Positions 48,411 through 59,439 of a stretch of 64,000 nt of DNA are shown here, piece after piece. The position numbers and the translations under genes were made by a program. Numbering within the stretch: the stretch's first letter is position 1; every line of letters begins with the position of its first letter. Source of the stretch: Isoetes taiwanensis (Eukaryota > Streptophyta > Lycopodiopsida > Isoetales > Isoetaceae); NCBI GenBank assembly GCA_021234155.1, contig JAJEKV010000132.1, forward strand, positions 744,001 to 808,000, written 5' to 3'. Under the pieces are notes generated by a model, which saw nothing but the letters and a program-made list of their open reading frames with translations, searched no databases and was not told the origin of the DNA.

Positions 48411-48665
48411 TCTTTCTAGCCTTGAGATGATGAAATAATAGCAAAAGTTGTGTTTTGATTTCAAAGATCTGATTAAGTGGTTTAACGTGATGACATAGAG
48501 TCCTATGCAGGGATGTTAAGAGTTGTGGGCCCCCCCTAGAAATTCTTAGTAAATAGGTCAATAGATGTAGACAAGTATGGGGAACAATGAACCCACATAA
48601 AGCATAATGTGCTATAAATTTGCTACACATAAGTATAAGACATAACGTGCTAGAAAATTTACTAC
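48411..48665. repeat. Dispersed repeat R1, copy 2
   Basis: Partner of 27,428-27,735, same orientation. It lacks the 33-bp internal duplication and has shorter spacing in the CATAAGGCATAA part. Confidence 0.85.
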
Positions 48666-48921
48666 AATGTAACTTTCATGTGGGTTCTCTAGGATAGACT
48701 GTTACAAGGAGTCCGTTCTTCATGAACAAAGAGAGTTTCACTCACCGTTCCTTCACTGCCTTTGGTAAAGTGACAAATGCCAGAGATTCCGAATCCAGTG
48801 GACCGCCACTGCCATCAAAACCTGATATGTAGAAGCTAGATGGTTTCTTCTGCAAGCTTCTTCTGACCGCCAAAACTCCCTCACAGACAGACTAAACTGT
48901 ATGGATGAAGCCTTCTAGAGG

Positions 48922-49221
48922 CTAGCCATACTTTGTAATGATATCTGTTTTATCTGCCCTGAATCCGTCTATGTCTATATTGTATTTGCGGATGTTCAGG
49001 TTCTTCTTCACCGTCTTCTCCACCATGAAGACACAGATACAGTCGTCCAACTCCTCACATGAGAGAACCAACCCCAACTTTTCGAAGGCTCCGTCCATGT
49101 TCTCTCTTGATTGCAGGACTACATCATATTTTGAGCCTGTCCTGCTCACCGTTACATACCATTCAACTCCCTCAGGTAGAACTGTCTCTGGCAAATCCTG
49201 ACTGAGCTCACATGTTATCAA
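48922..49221 (-). CDS. Unrecognised open frame, 99 codons
   Basis: A clean minus-strand frame, richer in G/C than its surroundings, encodes an acidic protein: VLPEGVEWYVTVSRTGSKYD, GAFEKLGLVLSCEELDDC, EKTVKKNLNIRKYNIDIDGF. Codon-like composition and continuous sense on one strand suggest a real coding past. The upstream sequence (49,222-49,330, minus) looks coding in more than one frame (KRGKKYPKLMTA) but contains a stop, so the gene may be broken or begin at 49,221. I do not recognise the family. It ends about 140 bases left of Helitron H2. Confidence 0.35.
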   Translation of the reverse strand: MITCELSQDLPETVLPEGVEWYVTVSRTGSKYDVVLQSRENMDGAFEKLGLVLSCEELDDCICVFMVEKTVKKNLNIRKYNIDIDGFRADKTDIITKYG

Positions 49222-50211
49222 TCTGCCGTCATCAATTTGGGGTACTTCTTGCCTCTCTTGATGGCGCTGTTGGTGAACTAGTTATTGTAACCAGTGATCT
49301 CTTGCGAGCTGCACAAGGAATATTTATGTTAGCCATTTCAATATATTATGAGTCTAATAAATACTAGTTATGGTGCCCGGCGTTGCCGGGCTTTAGGTCC
49401 ATATGAACTCGAGATGGGTCTTTAGGTAATTTGTGTTAAAATATATAGGGGAACAGGAGTAAATGGTTTGATATATTTGATATGTTGCATCAATGTTGGC
49501 TTGAACCTACCAAGTCGCACAACCACGAAATTGTAGTCATATAAAAGATTTAGACATTGCACTACACACTTGGCTCTAGTACAGTCACCTACACATTTAC
49601 ATCAGATAAACAGTTAAATTATCAAGTAGATGCGGGGCACACTTGGTTTTCCAAATTTTCAACTGCACATTCACATTGCATAAATAATTGAAGCAATAAT
49701 CGTCGTTCCACAACATCAGGTAGATGCTAGGCAATATGTTAAAATACTTATATATTGGCTCTGTGATTCTTCGCTTTGTGATTGCTCAATTAAACATTTA
49801 CAACACATAAAACAGTTGGATGCAGTGGCCTGCCATTTCAATTATATCCCAATTCCACATGAAAGACCAACAATTCTCTTTCAATGCCTGTAATAAAATG
49901 TTGCTGGACTTTGCAACTATGCTAGGCTGTCTTGTTGCACAGTGCAAATATAATGTCATAAAATGTTGTTGCTAGACTTTGCAACTGTGCTAAGTTGTCT
50001 TGTTGCATGGTGCAAATACAATGTTGTTGCTGGGCTTTGCAACCATGAATCTACTTGGAATTCAGCAAATGCTATACTTAATCCAAAAATCCTTGGTTGG
50101 ACGCGCAACTACTTCTAGAATTTGAGCAGATCCGTATCACACAACAGGAAGTTGCTTACTCCTGAACATGATTGATATGAGACATGATCCCTGTTTGCAA
50201 GACGAACCAGA

Positions 50212-50287
50212 AACAATGCAAGTCCAGTTCATTTTAACATCTTGATGTGTAACAATGCAAGTCCAGTTCATTTTAACATCTTGATGT
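50212..50287. repeat. 39-bp tandem repeat, two copies
   Basis: AACAATGCAAGTCCAGTTCA and the next 19 bases recur immediately without change except at the end. Confidence 0.9.
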
Positions 50288-51173
50288 AGACACTTGAACA
50301 TCATGCACCACACAACACGTTCTAATAGCAACTTTAAACTACAAACCATAAAAGTAGTTTTAGCATGTATACTTTTGGACATTTAGCATTTACTAAGCAT
50401 TCAGGCACGCCAAGATCCGGAAGGAAAAAGGTGGTTGGGCAGTCCTAAAGCATTCCTCATCTACCGAGTATTTCAAAACCTCGAAAAAGCTCAAGCATTC
50501 CTTATCGGCATGATAAGGTCCGTTTGATGACAATAACACGCCAGTTGGCCTCGAGGCCAAAAAGTCGCATAAGCGGCAAAGTAATCCTGGTTTGTGATTG
50601 GCAAAGGCTGCATAAGAAACCCACAATAACATGGCTGGTGAAATATAAGTTTAGAATTTAAGGGTAATATCACTTTAGCACTTCAAATTCACCATGAAGC
50701 CGCCGATGCGGAGAAAAATAACAAACCTGCAGTTGTATTCGCGGAGCCATAACCTTCTTCTCGATCACTTTCAGAGTTATGTAAGCTGCGGTCGCTCTAA
50801 CGTGTCGTAGCGGTTACTTTGCACATGATGAAAATGTGTTGTGATAATAAATCCATGCCATAAACCTTGGTCTTCCTTTTTTCTAATTATGACAATCTAC
50901 ATTACCACTCTACACCCCGTCCCGGTCCATCAATGTATCATTTGCCGATTCAGTATTGACATACTCAGCTCCAAACAACTTGTGCTTAATGCAAAATAAT
51001 GTCACAACACCATTTCTGCAGAATGGACTCATTACTTATTTTATAGGAAAATCAACTCTCTTAAAATTGCACAATAAACTTAAACATCTGCATTATTCAC
51101 AGGGCCTAAATTACATGAACAAAAGATCTACACCTCATGTCAAGATTTGAATGACGCATAGCTTCTTGCATAC

Positions 51174-51817
51174 TGATAGAGAGATTCATGGAATCAGAAC
51201 CCATAACAGCTCCATTTGCAGAGATAGGTGCCTTTCCACTTGGGTTGGCAAAAGGTTCCTCAAGTGCTGGTTGTTGTTGGTTCAATTGCGATATTCCACC
51301 ACCCTATGATGCAAAAAGCAACAATATAATGCAAATGCATTTGCTAGAGCAAAAGATAGAAGTGCTGACTATACACGGTCAAATTACCTCCAAGCCAAAA
51401 GCAACACCTAAATATATGTTTTGCATTATCCGAGACTTCAAAGAGCAATCTATTTTTGAAACCAAGGGTGAGAAGCCCAAAGAACTGATATACAAAGAGC
51501 ACTTACTTGCTTCCACATGGTTGCATTCTGCTCCATTCAAAGGGGCAATAACCTGAGCAACCATGAAGTACCATTATCAATCCATAAGAAATGATATAAA
51601 TGAAGCTAAGACATCACTATCTCATAATGTTAATTGGCAAGCTAGTAGTTTTGCAAGTGGTCAGAATGACATACAATATACTTTGAAGAACAAATCTAAA
51701 ATGCAAGCTGAGAGCAAAGGATATAACTCTTACCTAGATTGAAGAAATTGTGCTTGCAATTTACCATGTTGAATTTGGATTTTGTAATCTTGAAGTTGTG
51801 CTTGGATGCTAGCAAAT
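51174..51817 (-). pseudogene. Captured exon fragments of an unrecognised Gln-rich protein gene
   Basis: Three minus-strand segments have acceptor-like AG and donor-like GT borders. 51,817-51,765 (after TTCCAG, before GTAAATTG) reads FASIQAQLQDYKIQIQH, a likely coiled coil. 51,552-51,507 ends at a textbook GTAAGT. 51,303-51,174 follows ATCATAG and encodes a Gln/Pro/Asn/Ser-rich stretch (SQLNQQQPALEEPF, ISANGAVMGSDSMNLSI). The reading phases do not link without an error, so this is a non-functional capture inside H2. The parent gene is not recognised. Confidence 0.4.
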
Positions 51818-54241
51818 CTGGAATGCTCACAGGAAAAGATGGAATTCGTGAAAAATGAATGGAGATATATCCTCTAAATCTGCATAGCAAAGCTATTCTA
51901 GATACGTAGATGAGTTTGATTTCTTAATCTACCACATATATAGCAATATTCTTGTAGATAATCTTGCAACTTAGTGGGAAATGGACTTACATCTCATACC
52001 TTCTCACTTGTATCAGAAGTGATAACTTCTCAACTTGTCGGCTTGTGGAATGAAGCTCTCCGTTATGGGCCAGATGTTACATTTGCCTCTCACTATCTTA
52101 TTCAATCCTTTAGCACAAAAAGATTCCGCGCATGCCACCAACAAAACTATTAGTCCATTATGACCACAATAAACACATGGAATCGGACATGGTGAAATTA
52201 CAAAAAGAAAGTAGAAAAGCAATCTGAGTAGTCATCTGGCGGTGCTATAGCGAACATTCAATTTGAAGTCGCACAAATACCGCTCCAATGGACTATGCTG
52301 CCACAATTTTTGTAGGCAACTACATCATCGGGTGTATATATTTGTAAGCAATGGCAGATCTGGAAGAAGAGAAGTCAAGCTAATATTTCCATATTCTATG
52401 TACCTCGAAGTAATAAAAACTCTTGACTTTTTCTATTGGTGGATCAATCACAGAAATAAAACATACCATGTATTCCGCTGGGGATTCGAAGTCCTGCACT
52501 ACATGCTCCATATTATAAGTTTCTCTTGCAAGCAAAACTTATCCTATTGCAAAAGCTTCTAAGTTTCTAAGTTTTGGGAACCAAATATCATACACAACAA
52601 CCATGCCTTTCCATGTAGCAACCAAGCAGAACGATTTTGAGAGCCATACAATAAAGGACTTAAAAATAGAGATGCAAAAAGGGAGTCCCTGTCTTCAAGG
52701 ACTCCAGAAAATCTGCTATAAAACTTAAAAAACGGAAAGGGGCTCCAAAACAGTGCCTAACCTGAATCATTCTGGAGCAAATAGTCTGCATCTAAAGTGT
52801 TCTTCTGCACATTTAACATTTAACAATAAGGATCCTACTACGAGCTTATAATCGGGCATCAAGTGTTCATAATGCAACAATCAAGAAAAAGATAAACCTT
52901 GAAAATGGAAAACGTGGCCATAAGTGGCTGCATACAGGCAAGTAAAGATGCTGAATGAAGTACCTGCACATAGCAGATACGGTGAACTTCAGCTCACTGC
53001 AATTACAAACATGGCTCAAAATGAACTTCTATGTACTGCAATTCTATCGATCAATGATATTAATGGGTAAGAATAGAAGTTGCATACAACAAAATGCTTA
53101 CCTTGTTATGCAAGGATGATAGCCATGAAAACATGTTGATATAGATGAACAAATCTAATTAAATAACTTCGTAGTGCCTTCAAGCCCAATAATAAAGAAT
53201 GAAATACCAATTCTTGAAGCAATAAACCAATTCTGCATTTGATGCAGCTATCCATCCCTATTCGCTGGCAACCATATCATGCATGGTAAGTATGAGTTAA
53301 GAAATATCAGAGCTTGATATGCAATCAGTCAAGAAATTTGACCTAAGTAATACCATGACAGCGATCACTCAGGACTCTGCAGAGCACACGAAAACTAATA
53401 AATTCGTGAGATGGGATGTTCTAGTTCTCTAAACTGCGTGGATAACAGAGATACTAAAGTTAGAGATGCACATAAAAATCAAGGAACACCATACATCCGA
53501 AGAAGTACATACTTGCAAAAACGGAAGAATGAGTTTCCTCAGGCAGAAAACTTGAGCTTTTGCCAATACAAACTAAGACAGTCCAGCCCAGGAAAACTGT
53601 GTTTCAACCTCGGGATCTATCATGTGGCATCCATGCGTGGAGCTGAAAATTCCATATCCGGCAATAACACGAACCCATAAAATCATACGCAAAAATCTTT
53701 CAGGATTTTTATATGATCCAACCACAGTTTAGGGAATATTGCACAACAAATCGTCCATGTCGATGGCTGGAAGCATGCACGATGTTACCAAAATAAGATG
53801 GATCGGATAAGGATGCCCACAACAGAAAGAAATAAAAACTTGATGAAATATTGAGGGAAAAAAACATCCCGATTTTTGGATAACCGGGAATTTGTGCCGG
53901 CAGCCAAAATCTTAGTAATCTTAGGAAATTAACCTTAAAAAAAATTCTAAAAACTTTTCGGAACCTCGGAAAAACCGAATTTAAACAATATAGGATACAT
54001 CAAGCACACACATCTTGCACTAAGCGCGACAAGGTAACTAAAAAGATTAAAAAGAGGTAAGTGTGAGGACAATGACTAATAATTTGCGCATAGTGTGAGT
54101 CGAAGGGCATTCCACTCTTTTTTAAAACATAATAGTAGAGCCATTACATTTAAGAAATGCACAGTCTTTAAATTAAAAAAGATCGTTGCAGAAACCTAAG
54201 CTAATCTAAAGAAAACACTAGAAAGAAAAAGACACAAGCAG

Positions 54242-54768
54242 ACATTAGGGTTTTTTTGAGATTAAAAAAGGGCCTTCAGAACATGCCAACTAAGCCAAAT
54301 GAAGATAAATGAACTACCAATCAGAAATCAGAGCCTGACCGTCTGACGGGTCCAGTCAGCAAAACTGTTATAACTAACCCGATCACATTTTCTAGCATAA
54401 CTGTTGATAGAAAAGTCAAAATGAGCTCTCGTTTAGTGCAATATATAGATCTCGTTGAGATCTTTCCAACCTTAGATGCTTTGCATATATTTTAACCACT
54501 TATGATTGTCAAAACTAAAAAAACTATGGTTTTTACCATTTTTTACTATCCTATGCAAACCACCCAAGGTTGGAAAGGTCTCAATGAGATCTATCTATTG
54601 CACCAAACAAGAGCTCATTAGGACTTTTCTATCGACATTTATGCTAGAAAATGTGATCCAACGAGTTAGTTATAAGCGCTTTTTTCGAACGGGATTACCA
54701 TTTTGGTTGGTAGTTCATATAGCTTAATCAGAGAAGGCCCTTTTATGATCTCAAAAAATCCCTAATGT
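54242..54768. mobile_element. 527-bp foldback (MITE-like) element
   Basis: The ends are ACATTAGGG and CCCTAATGT. The left arm (54,242 to about 54,480) and right arm (about 54,545-54,768) are reverse complements over most of their length. Matching pieces include GGGCCTTC, ATGAACTACCAA, ATCACATTTTCTAGCATAA, GATAGAAAAGTC, ATGAGCTCT and TTTCCAACCTT. The loop is about 60 bases. No protein is encoded. A target duplication was not identified, so the superfamily is unknown. Confidence 0.8.
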
Positions 54769-55684
54769 TAGAGTCAAAATGCTTAGAAAACATGTTGATT
54801 AGACCTGGAATCTGTATCAGGAAGCTTGAAAAATGTATCGAGAGCTGGAGGTCCCTAAATCACTCCGGGATTTTTGCAGGCGGGCCGAAAATTGATTTAA
54901 GAATAGGAAATTGGAAGAATCGGATCGAAAGATTCTTGTCGAGATAGGAAGATTGCTCAAGAAATAGGAAGGTGATTCACTGTCGGAATAGGAATAAGAA
55001 TAGGAAGGAGCTCGAAAACTTTTGGTGTAAGAAGGAAAAGAGAAGGTTCGATTTCGATTAATTTGAATTTATTATGGTACTAGTTCAGGTGCCCAGCGTT
55101 GCTGGGCACCGTTTGGAACTTGTAATGTTAGGAACCTATAAATGGTATGGGTGCATTGTGAAATCACACTATATCTAGCATTGTAAATAACAAATAATAG
55201 GATAGCAATGCATGATCATTATGGGGATTTGAGCTTAATAATACTGAAAACATTTTAAATCACTATTGTTCTAATATTTGATATTTAAGCTCAATTGTAA
55301 AAGAAGATAAGATGGGGTTATTTCCACAAAGACATCAATGCAATAGCACATCTTAAGTTCTAGATAGAAATAGTGCCCAGCATTATTGAGCATTATTGAG
55401 CATATGTTGGAAATCTATAAATGATTCCAATAAGGTCCCTATGCTTAAATTATGTTATTTCTATTCACAAAAGTACACATTATTGAGCTAGGCCATATTA
55501 CAGTATAAGAAATCTAGAGGAACTACGGGCTATTTCATCCCCGTCACGATCTCTTTGTAGACAACATTTGGACCAGGTACAATGCTATCTTCAACTGCTA
55601 TGGCGGTCACAAATCCCAGCATGGTCATTCTTTTGACGCAAAGAAACTTGAATTTTTTTCTTCATGACATGCATAAAACTACAA

Positions 55685-57538
55685 CAGAAAAGGCTCAGTA
55701 TAGATTTTGCACTGACAATGAAATAGACATGATACTCTGATACGTAAATATCCTGAGCTGTGCTTTCGAAGTAGGCAGAACTTGAGCTTCAGGATCTGAA
55801 ATCTTTGCAGATGTAAGTGGAGACTGTTTTGGTGCATTCTTCGCAGGTGCATTCTACAAATAGAGAAAGGAAATATATATTAAGACAATTGTTACCACTC
55901 CCCAAACTCCCCCAAACTCCTGTATCTACAATTGTATTTGACATGCATAAATTATATCTGCGATCCAACTTATATAATGTACTTGCCCAATATAGATGCG
56001 TCTCTGAAGCATTGAGAACCTTCCCAAGTGACTACCTTAGAGCTCCATATATACTCTCATAACTGCACACAGACATAGAATATACAAATTCACAAATTTG
56101 TTAACACATACATACATATTAGATATCAACTTGGTCAGCTTTATTAAGAACAACTCGAATCAAATTTTATCATCATGACAATGTAAAGATTCCATAACCC
56201 GTTTGAATTCGTCACTGATGGCAAGTTTATGTGGGTCAAAAAGCAGTAAAAGATCACATTTTATTGCAAACCATTCTGTAACGCTTGTAAATCCGTAGCT
56301 TCTTTGTGCTCAACAAAAGTAACATGCTCTAACAACTGTCCAGAGAGATTCCTTTATGTAGTTTATTTGAATCAAACTGGCATTTGCACATTTTAAACTG
56401 GTTGCTTACAGGATGTGGCAACTGAGCACTCAAATTTGGAGAGAAATGCTGTTCCAAATCTTGCTAAATCACTAAAAGGCATATCAGCCTGGACTGCAAT
56501 TGTATTGCCTTTGCACCAGACTGCAAAAAATGGATGCGCAGATGTATCTTGAAAGCTGGCACTCCTATCATGTTAAGAAGTTTTCATGAGATCAGAAAAG
56601 GCTCAGTATAGATTTTGCACTGACAATGAAACAGGCATGATACTCTGATACGTAAATATCCTGAGCTGTGCTTTCGAAGTAGGCAGAACTTGAGCTTCAG
56701 GATTTAAAATCTTTGCAGATGTAAGTGGAGACTGTTTTGGTGCATTCTCCGCAGGTCCATTCTACAAATAGAGAAAGGAAATATATATTAAGACAATTAT
56801 TACCACTCCCCAAACTCCCCCAAACTCCTGTATTTACCATTGTATTTGACATGCATAAATTATATCTGCGATCCAACTTATATAATGTACTTGCCCAATA
56901 TAGATGCGTCTCTGAAGCATGACCTCTGAAGCATTGAGAACCTTCCCAAGTGACCACCTTAGAGCTCCATACACTCTCATAACTGCACACAGACATGGAA
57001 TATACAAATTCACAAATTTGTTAACACATACATACGTATTAGCTATCAACTTGGTCAGCTTTATTAAGAACAACTCGAATCAAATTTTATCATCATGACA
57101 ACGTAAAGATCCCATAACCTGTTTGAATTCGTCACTGATGGCAAGTTTATGTGGGTCAAAAAGCAGTAAAAGATCACATTTTATTGCAAACCATAAATAC
57201 GTAGCTTCTTTGTGCCCGTTGTTTTTCACCAGTCAATACACCAGGTGTATCAACAAAAGTAACATGCTCTAACAACTGTCCAGAGAGATTCCTTTATGTA
57301 GCTTATTTGAATCAAACCGGCCATTTGCACATTTTAAACTGGTTGCGTACAGGATGTGGCAACTGAGAGCACTCAAATTTGGAGAGAAATGCTGTTCCAA
57401 ATCTTGCTAAATCAGTAAAAGGGATATCAGCCTGGGCTGCAATTGTATTGCCTCTGCACCAGACTGCAAAAAAATGGATGCGCAGATGTATCTTGAAAGC
57501 TGGCACTCCTATCATGTTAAGAAGTTTTCATGAGATGA
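55685..57538 (-). pseudogene. Captured, tandemly duplicated EHD (EH-domain-containing GTPase) gene fragment
   Basis: EHD proteins are dynamin-like ATPases/GTPases of endocytic recycling. Two copies with a period of 908 bp (55,685-56,592 and 56,593-57,538) carry minus-strand exons of the G domain. Recognisable pieces are GNTIAAQADIPF with FGTAFLSKFECSQLPHP ending at a GT donor (57,351), LLEHVTFVDTPGVLTGEKQR after a CAG acceptor (57,275; DTPG at 57,240-57,251), CDLLLLFDPHKLAISDEFKR and RVYGALRWSLGKVLNASE. A further exon (55,730-55,855 and its copy; KQSPLTSAKISDPEAQVLP) does not fit EHD order and may come from another gene. Frameshifts, stops and deletions break both copies. The P-loop exon and the EH domain are missing. 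Confidence 0.8.
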
Positions 57539-57928
57539 TCTTTATTGCGAATTATCATGGTTTTATCCTTGAATAGAAGACAGACCTGCAGTACAATCCT
57601 GTCATGACCAAATTAACATTTTATGCCCTGGTAGTTCGGATGTTATATTGCGATGTTAGAGATGATCAATGAGCATACTCAAATAGAGAAGTAGGAGTAC
57701 GAATGTAATTTGAATCACTTACAACGTGAATGAAATGGATGGCGGAGCCATGCATTACCACATGGTAAAACTATGGTAACATTCGAGCTTTGATCTCGTG
57801 CGAGCTGTGGTAGGCTCGTCCTTAGGACCCTGCCTTGCAAATTTCAAGACCAACCATGGCCTATGCACAACCCCGTTCTGGCCCTGTCTTCCTTTAGATG
57901 CAAGCCATGCTTGCTCAGAACCTGCTTG

Positions 57929-57994
57929 CAGCAACCACGGTTCGTCAAGCCAGCAACTACGGTTCTTCAAGACAGCAACCACGGTCCTTATCGG
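57929..57994. repeat. 22-bp tandem repeat, three copies
   Basis: CAGCAACCACGGTTCGTCAA and close variants occur three times inside Helitron H3. Confidence 0.9.
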
Positions 57995-58052
57995 CCTCTT
58001 GTATGTAAAGGGAGAGTCATTTTTTTTTGCATATCATTACTAGAAGAGTACT

Positions 58053-58262
58053 GATAACTAGTTATGATCTTGGAGAATGATGATAATTAATTATCGATAC
58101 TCCTCCGAGATAACTAGTTATCGATACTTCAGAGCAAATGATGATAATTAATTATCGATCTTGGAGGGTGATGATAATTAATATATCAGGATCTCCTCGA
58201 TCTTGATAACTAGTTAGTCAAGCATCGAGGAGTGATGATAATTAATTATCGATTACTCCTCG
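58053..58262. repeat. Array of seven 14-bp palindromes (GATAATTAATTATC / GATAACTAGTTATC)
   Basis: Copies start at 58,053, 58,082, 58,109, 58,143, 58,173, 58,205 and 58,237. Four are perfect palindromes (58,082; 58,109; 58,143; 58,237) and three have end changes. Between them recur TCTTGGAG, CTCCTCGG and CGAGGAGT, so larger hairpins form. The last unit is a near-perfect palindrome of about 37 bases, with GAGGAGT and ACTCCTC as outer arms. The array lies 490-700 bases inside the 5' end of H3. Confidence 0.9.
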
Positions 58263-58760
58263 GTAAGAATGACAAATTTTAACGAGATAAGGCCGATAAA
58301 GGCGGTTATCGGTCGTCATTAATAAACAATTTCGCATAATCGCCTCGGGCCCCTAACGGGCCTCGGTGCTTTATCAACTGACGCTGACGGCCCCTAACTA
58401 CCCTCGCCCGACGTGTCCAAATCGCGTGGTTCTACCAGAATGCGTCACCGGCGGTATTTGGGCGTAAGGCCTCGGCCCTCGCCTTCGACCTTAGCTCCGC
58501 CTCTGCCTTCGTGCCAAACCCGGCCTGGGACGTCTAGCCCTGGCCACGCATTTTTGGGCCTCGACTTTTAGCTAGGCCGGATAACCTTACCTTCTAGGCC
58601 CCTCACATGCGCCCATTACCTGAGGAGAGAAAAAAAAAAGGGGAGACTCGGGCGGGAAGGCCATGATGATGCCACGTGTCTTGAGTAAATCTTAGCCGCC
58701 AATTTAGGGCGGTTCACTACTTACACCAAAACATTATAATATAAGAAGATTATGGAGTTA

Positions 58761-58820
58761 TTAGTGGTGGACATATGCCATTAAAACATATTAGTGGTGG
58801 ACATATGCCATTAAAACATA
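58761..58820. repeat. 30-bp tandem repeat, two perfect copies
   Basis: TTAGTGGTGGACATATGCCA followed by TTAAAACATA is repeated exactly, starting 11 bases beyond the end of Helitron H3. Confidence 0.95.
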
Positions 58821-59080
58821 GTAGGCTATTTAGATGCCTATATATATAAAAGATAATTTTCAGCCCGCCCGCCATGAAAATAATACCTTAAGACGGGCAT
58901 TAAAAAGTTAATTTAAAATTTAAAACTGTTTACCCCACCTGCGACTATCCCTTTCCCCGAACTACCTTTCAATCATTAAGCCTTTTAAAATTGCCCCACC
59001 AATTATAGCTTTTCTTGGCTCATTCGGTTCTTTAAATTTTGTGTTTTCCTTCGGCTACTAAGGAAACACAAGAACTCACA

Positions 59081-59428
59081 ATGTCTTCAATAGTGAATTT
59101 GGATGTCGCCAAGAAGAAAGCTTTTTGAAGCTTCGGATCAAGCATCCCGTCCCAAGTAGCTACTGTATCAACATTATTGAAGTCAAATACCCTTCATTGG
59201 CTGATCCACTTTAACACATGTTTGCAGATTCATAAAAAACAAAAGGAATCTACAGAGTTGAGGTTGCAAATTGGAGAAGCATGTTGCTTGTTAACAGAAA
59301 ATAGCAAAGATGCTATTGGCAGGGGGATTGTTGACAATATAAAGCCAACTCTGACATGCCATGGGTGCTCTGGGTCTGGTTACATTCGAATCGATTCTAC
59401 ATTTGCTTTGTTGCACGGTCCGGGATAG
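59081..59428 (+). pseudogene. Unrecognised reading frame with one early stop
   Basis: From ATG at 59,081 one frame runs 116 codons with a single TGA at codon 16. It reads MSSIVNLDVAKKKAF, stop, then QVATVSTLLKSNTLHWLIHF, KQKESTELRLQIGEACCLL and TLTCHGCSGSGYIRI. The CHGCSGSGY piece resembles one half of a DnaJ-type CxxCxGxG zinc module, but only one copy is present. GTTTGCAG at 59,225 could be a splice acceptor, making the second part a separate exon. The product is not known. Confidence 0.35.
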
Positions 59429-59439
59429 TCACCTGTCAC

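Larger units (their letters stand above)
49364..53995 (-). mobile_element. Helitron H2 (3' end at left certain in form; right end tentative)
   Basis: The left boundary reads A|CTAGTTATGGT followed by GCCCGGC GTT GCCGGGC (49,375-49,391), the same 17-base hairpin as H1. The right end is unknown: GGA|T at 53,995 gives a TC start on the minus strand but is only one candidate. The interior carries exon-like pieces on the minus strand: 51,765-51,817 (FASIQAQLQDYKIQIQH), 51,507-51,552 and 51,174-51,303 (LNQQQPALEEPFANPSGK). All three have splice-like borders, but their phases do not join cleanly. A 39-bp tandem repeat lies at 50,212-50,287. No transposase was seen. Confidence 0.55.
55080..58749 (-). 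mobile_element. Non-autonomous Helitron H3 carrying a captured EHD gene fragment
   Basis: The left boundary is A|CTAGTTCA followed by a perfect hairpin (GGTGCCCAGC, loop GTT, GCTGGGCACC; 55,088-55,110). The right boundary is TTATAATATAAGAAGA|T at 58,749. The same 17 bases end Helitron H4, and TTGAGTAAATCTTA occurs shortly inside both right ends, which supports both calls. Host A and T flank the element as Helitrons require. The interior holds a duplicated EHD fragment, a 22-bp triple repeat, a palindrome array and a G/C-rich terminal section (58,270-58,680). A degenerate second hairpin (GTGCCCAGCATT) lies at about 55,373. Confidence 0.85.

Noticed and set aside
53990-53996. Firm right end of Helitron H2 at GGA|T
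   Set aside because: It satisfies only the TC start rule. It lacks the 17-base terminus shared by H3 and H4, so it is given only as a tentative boundary.
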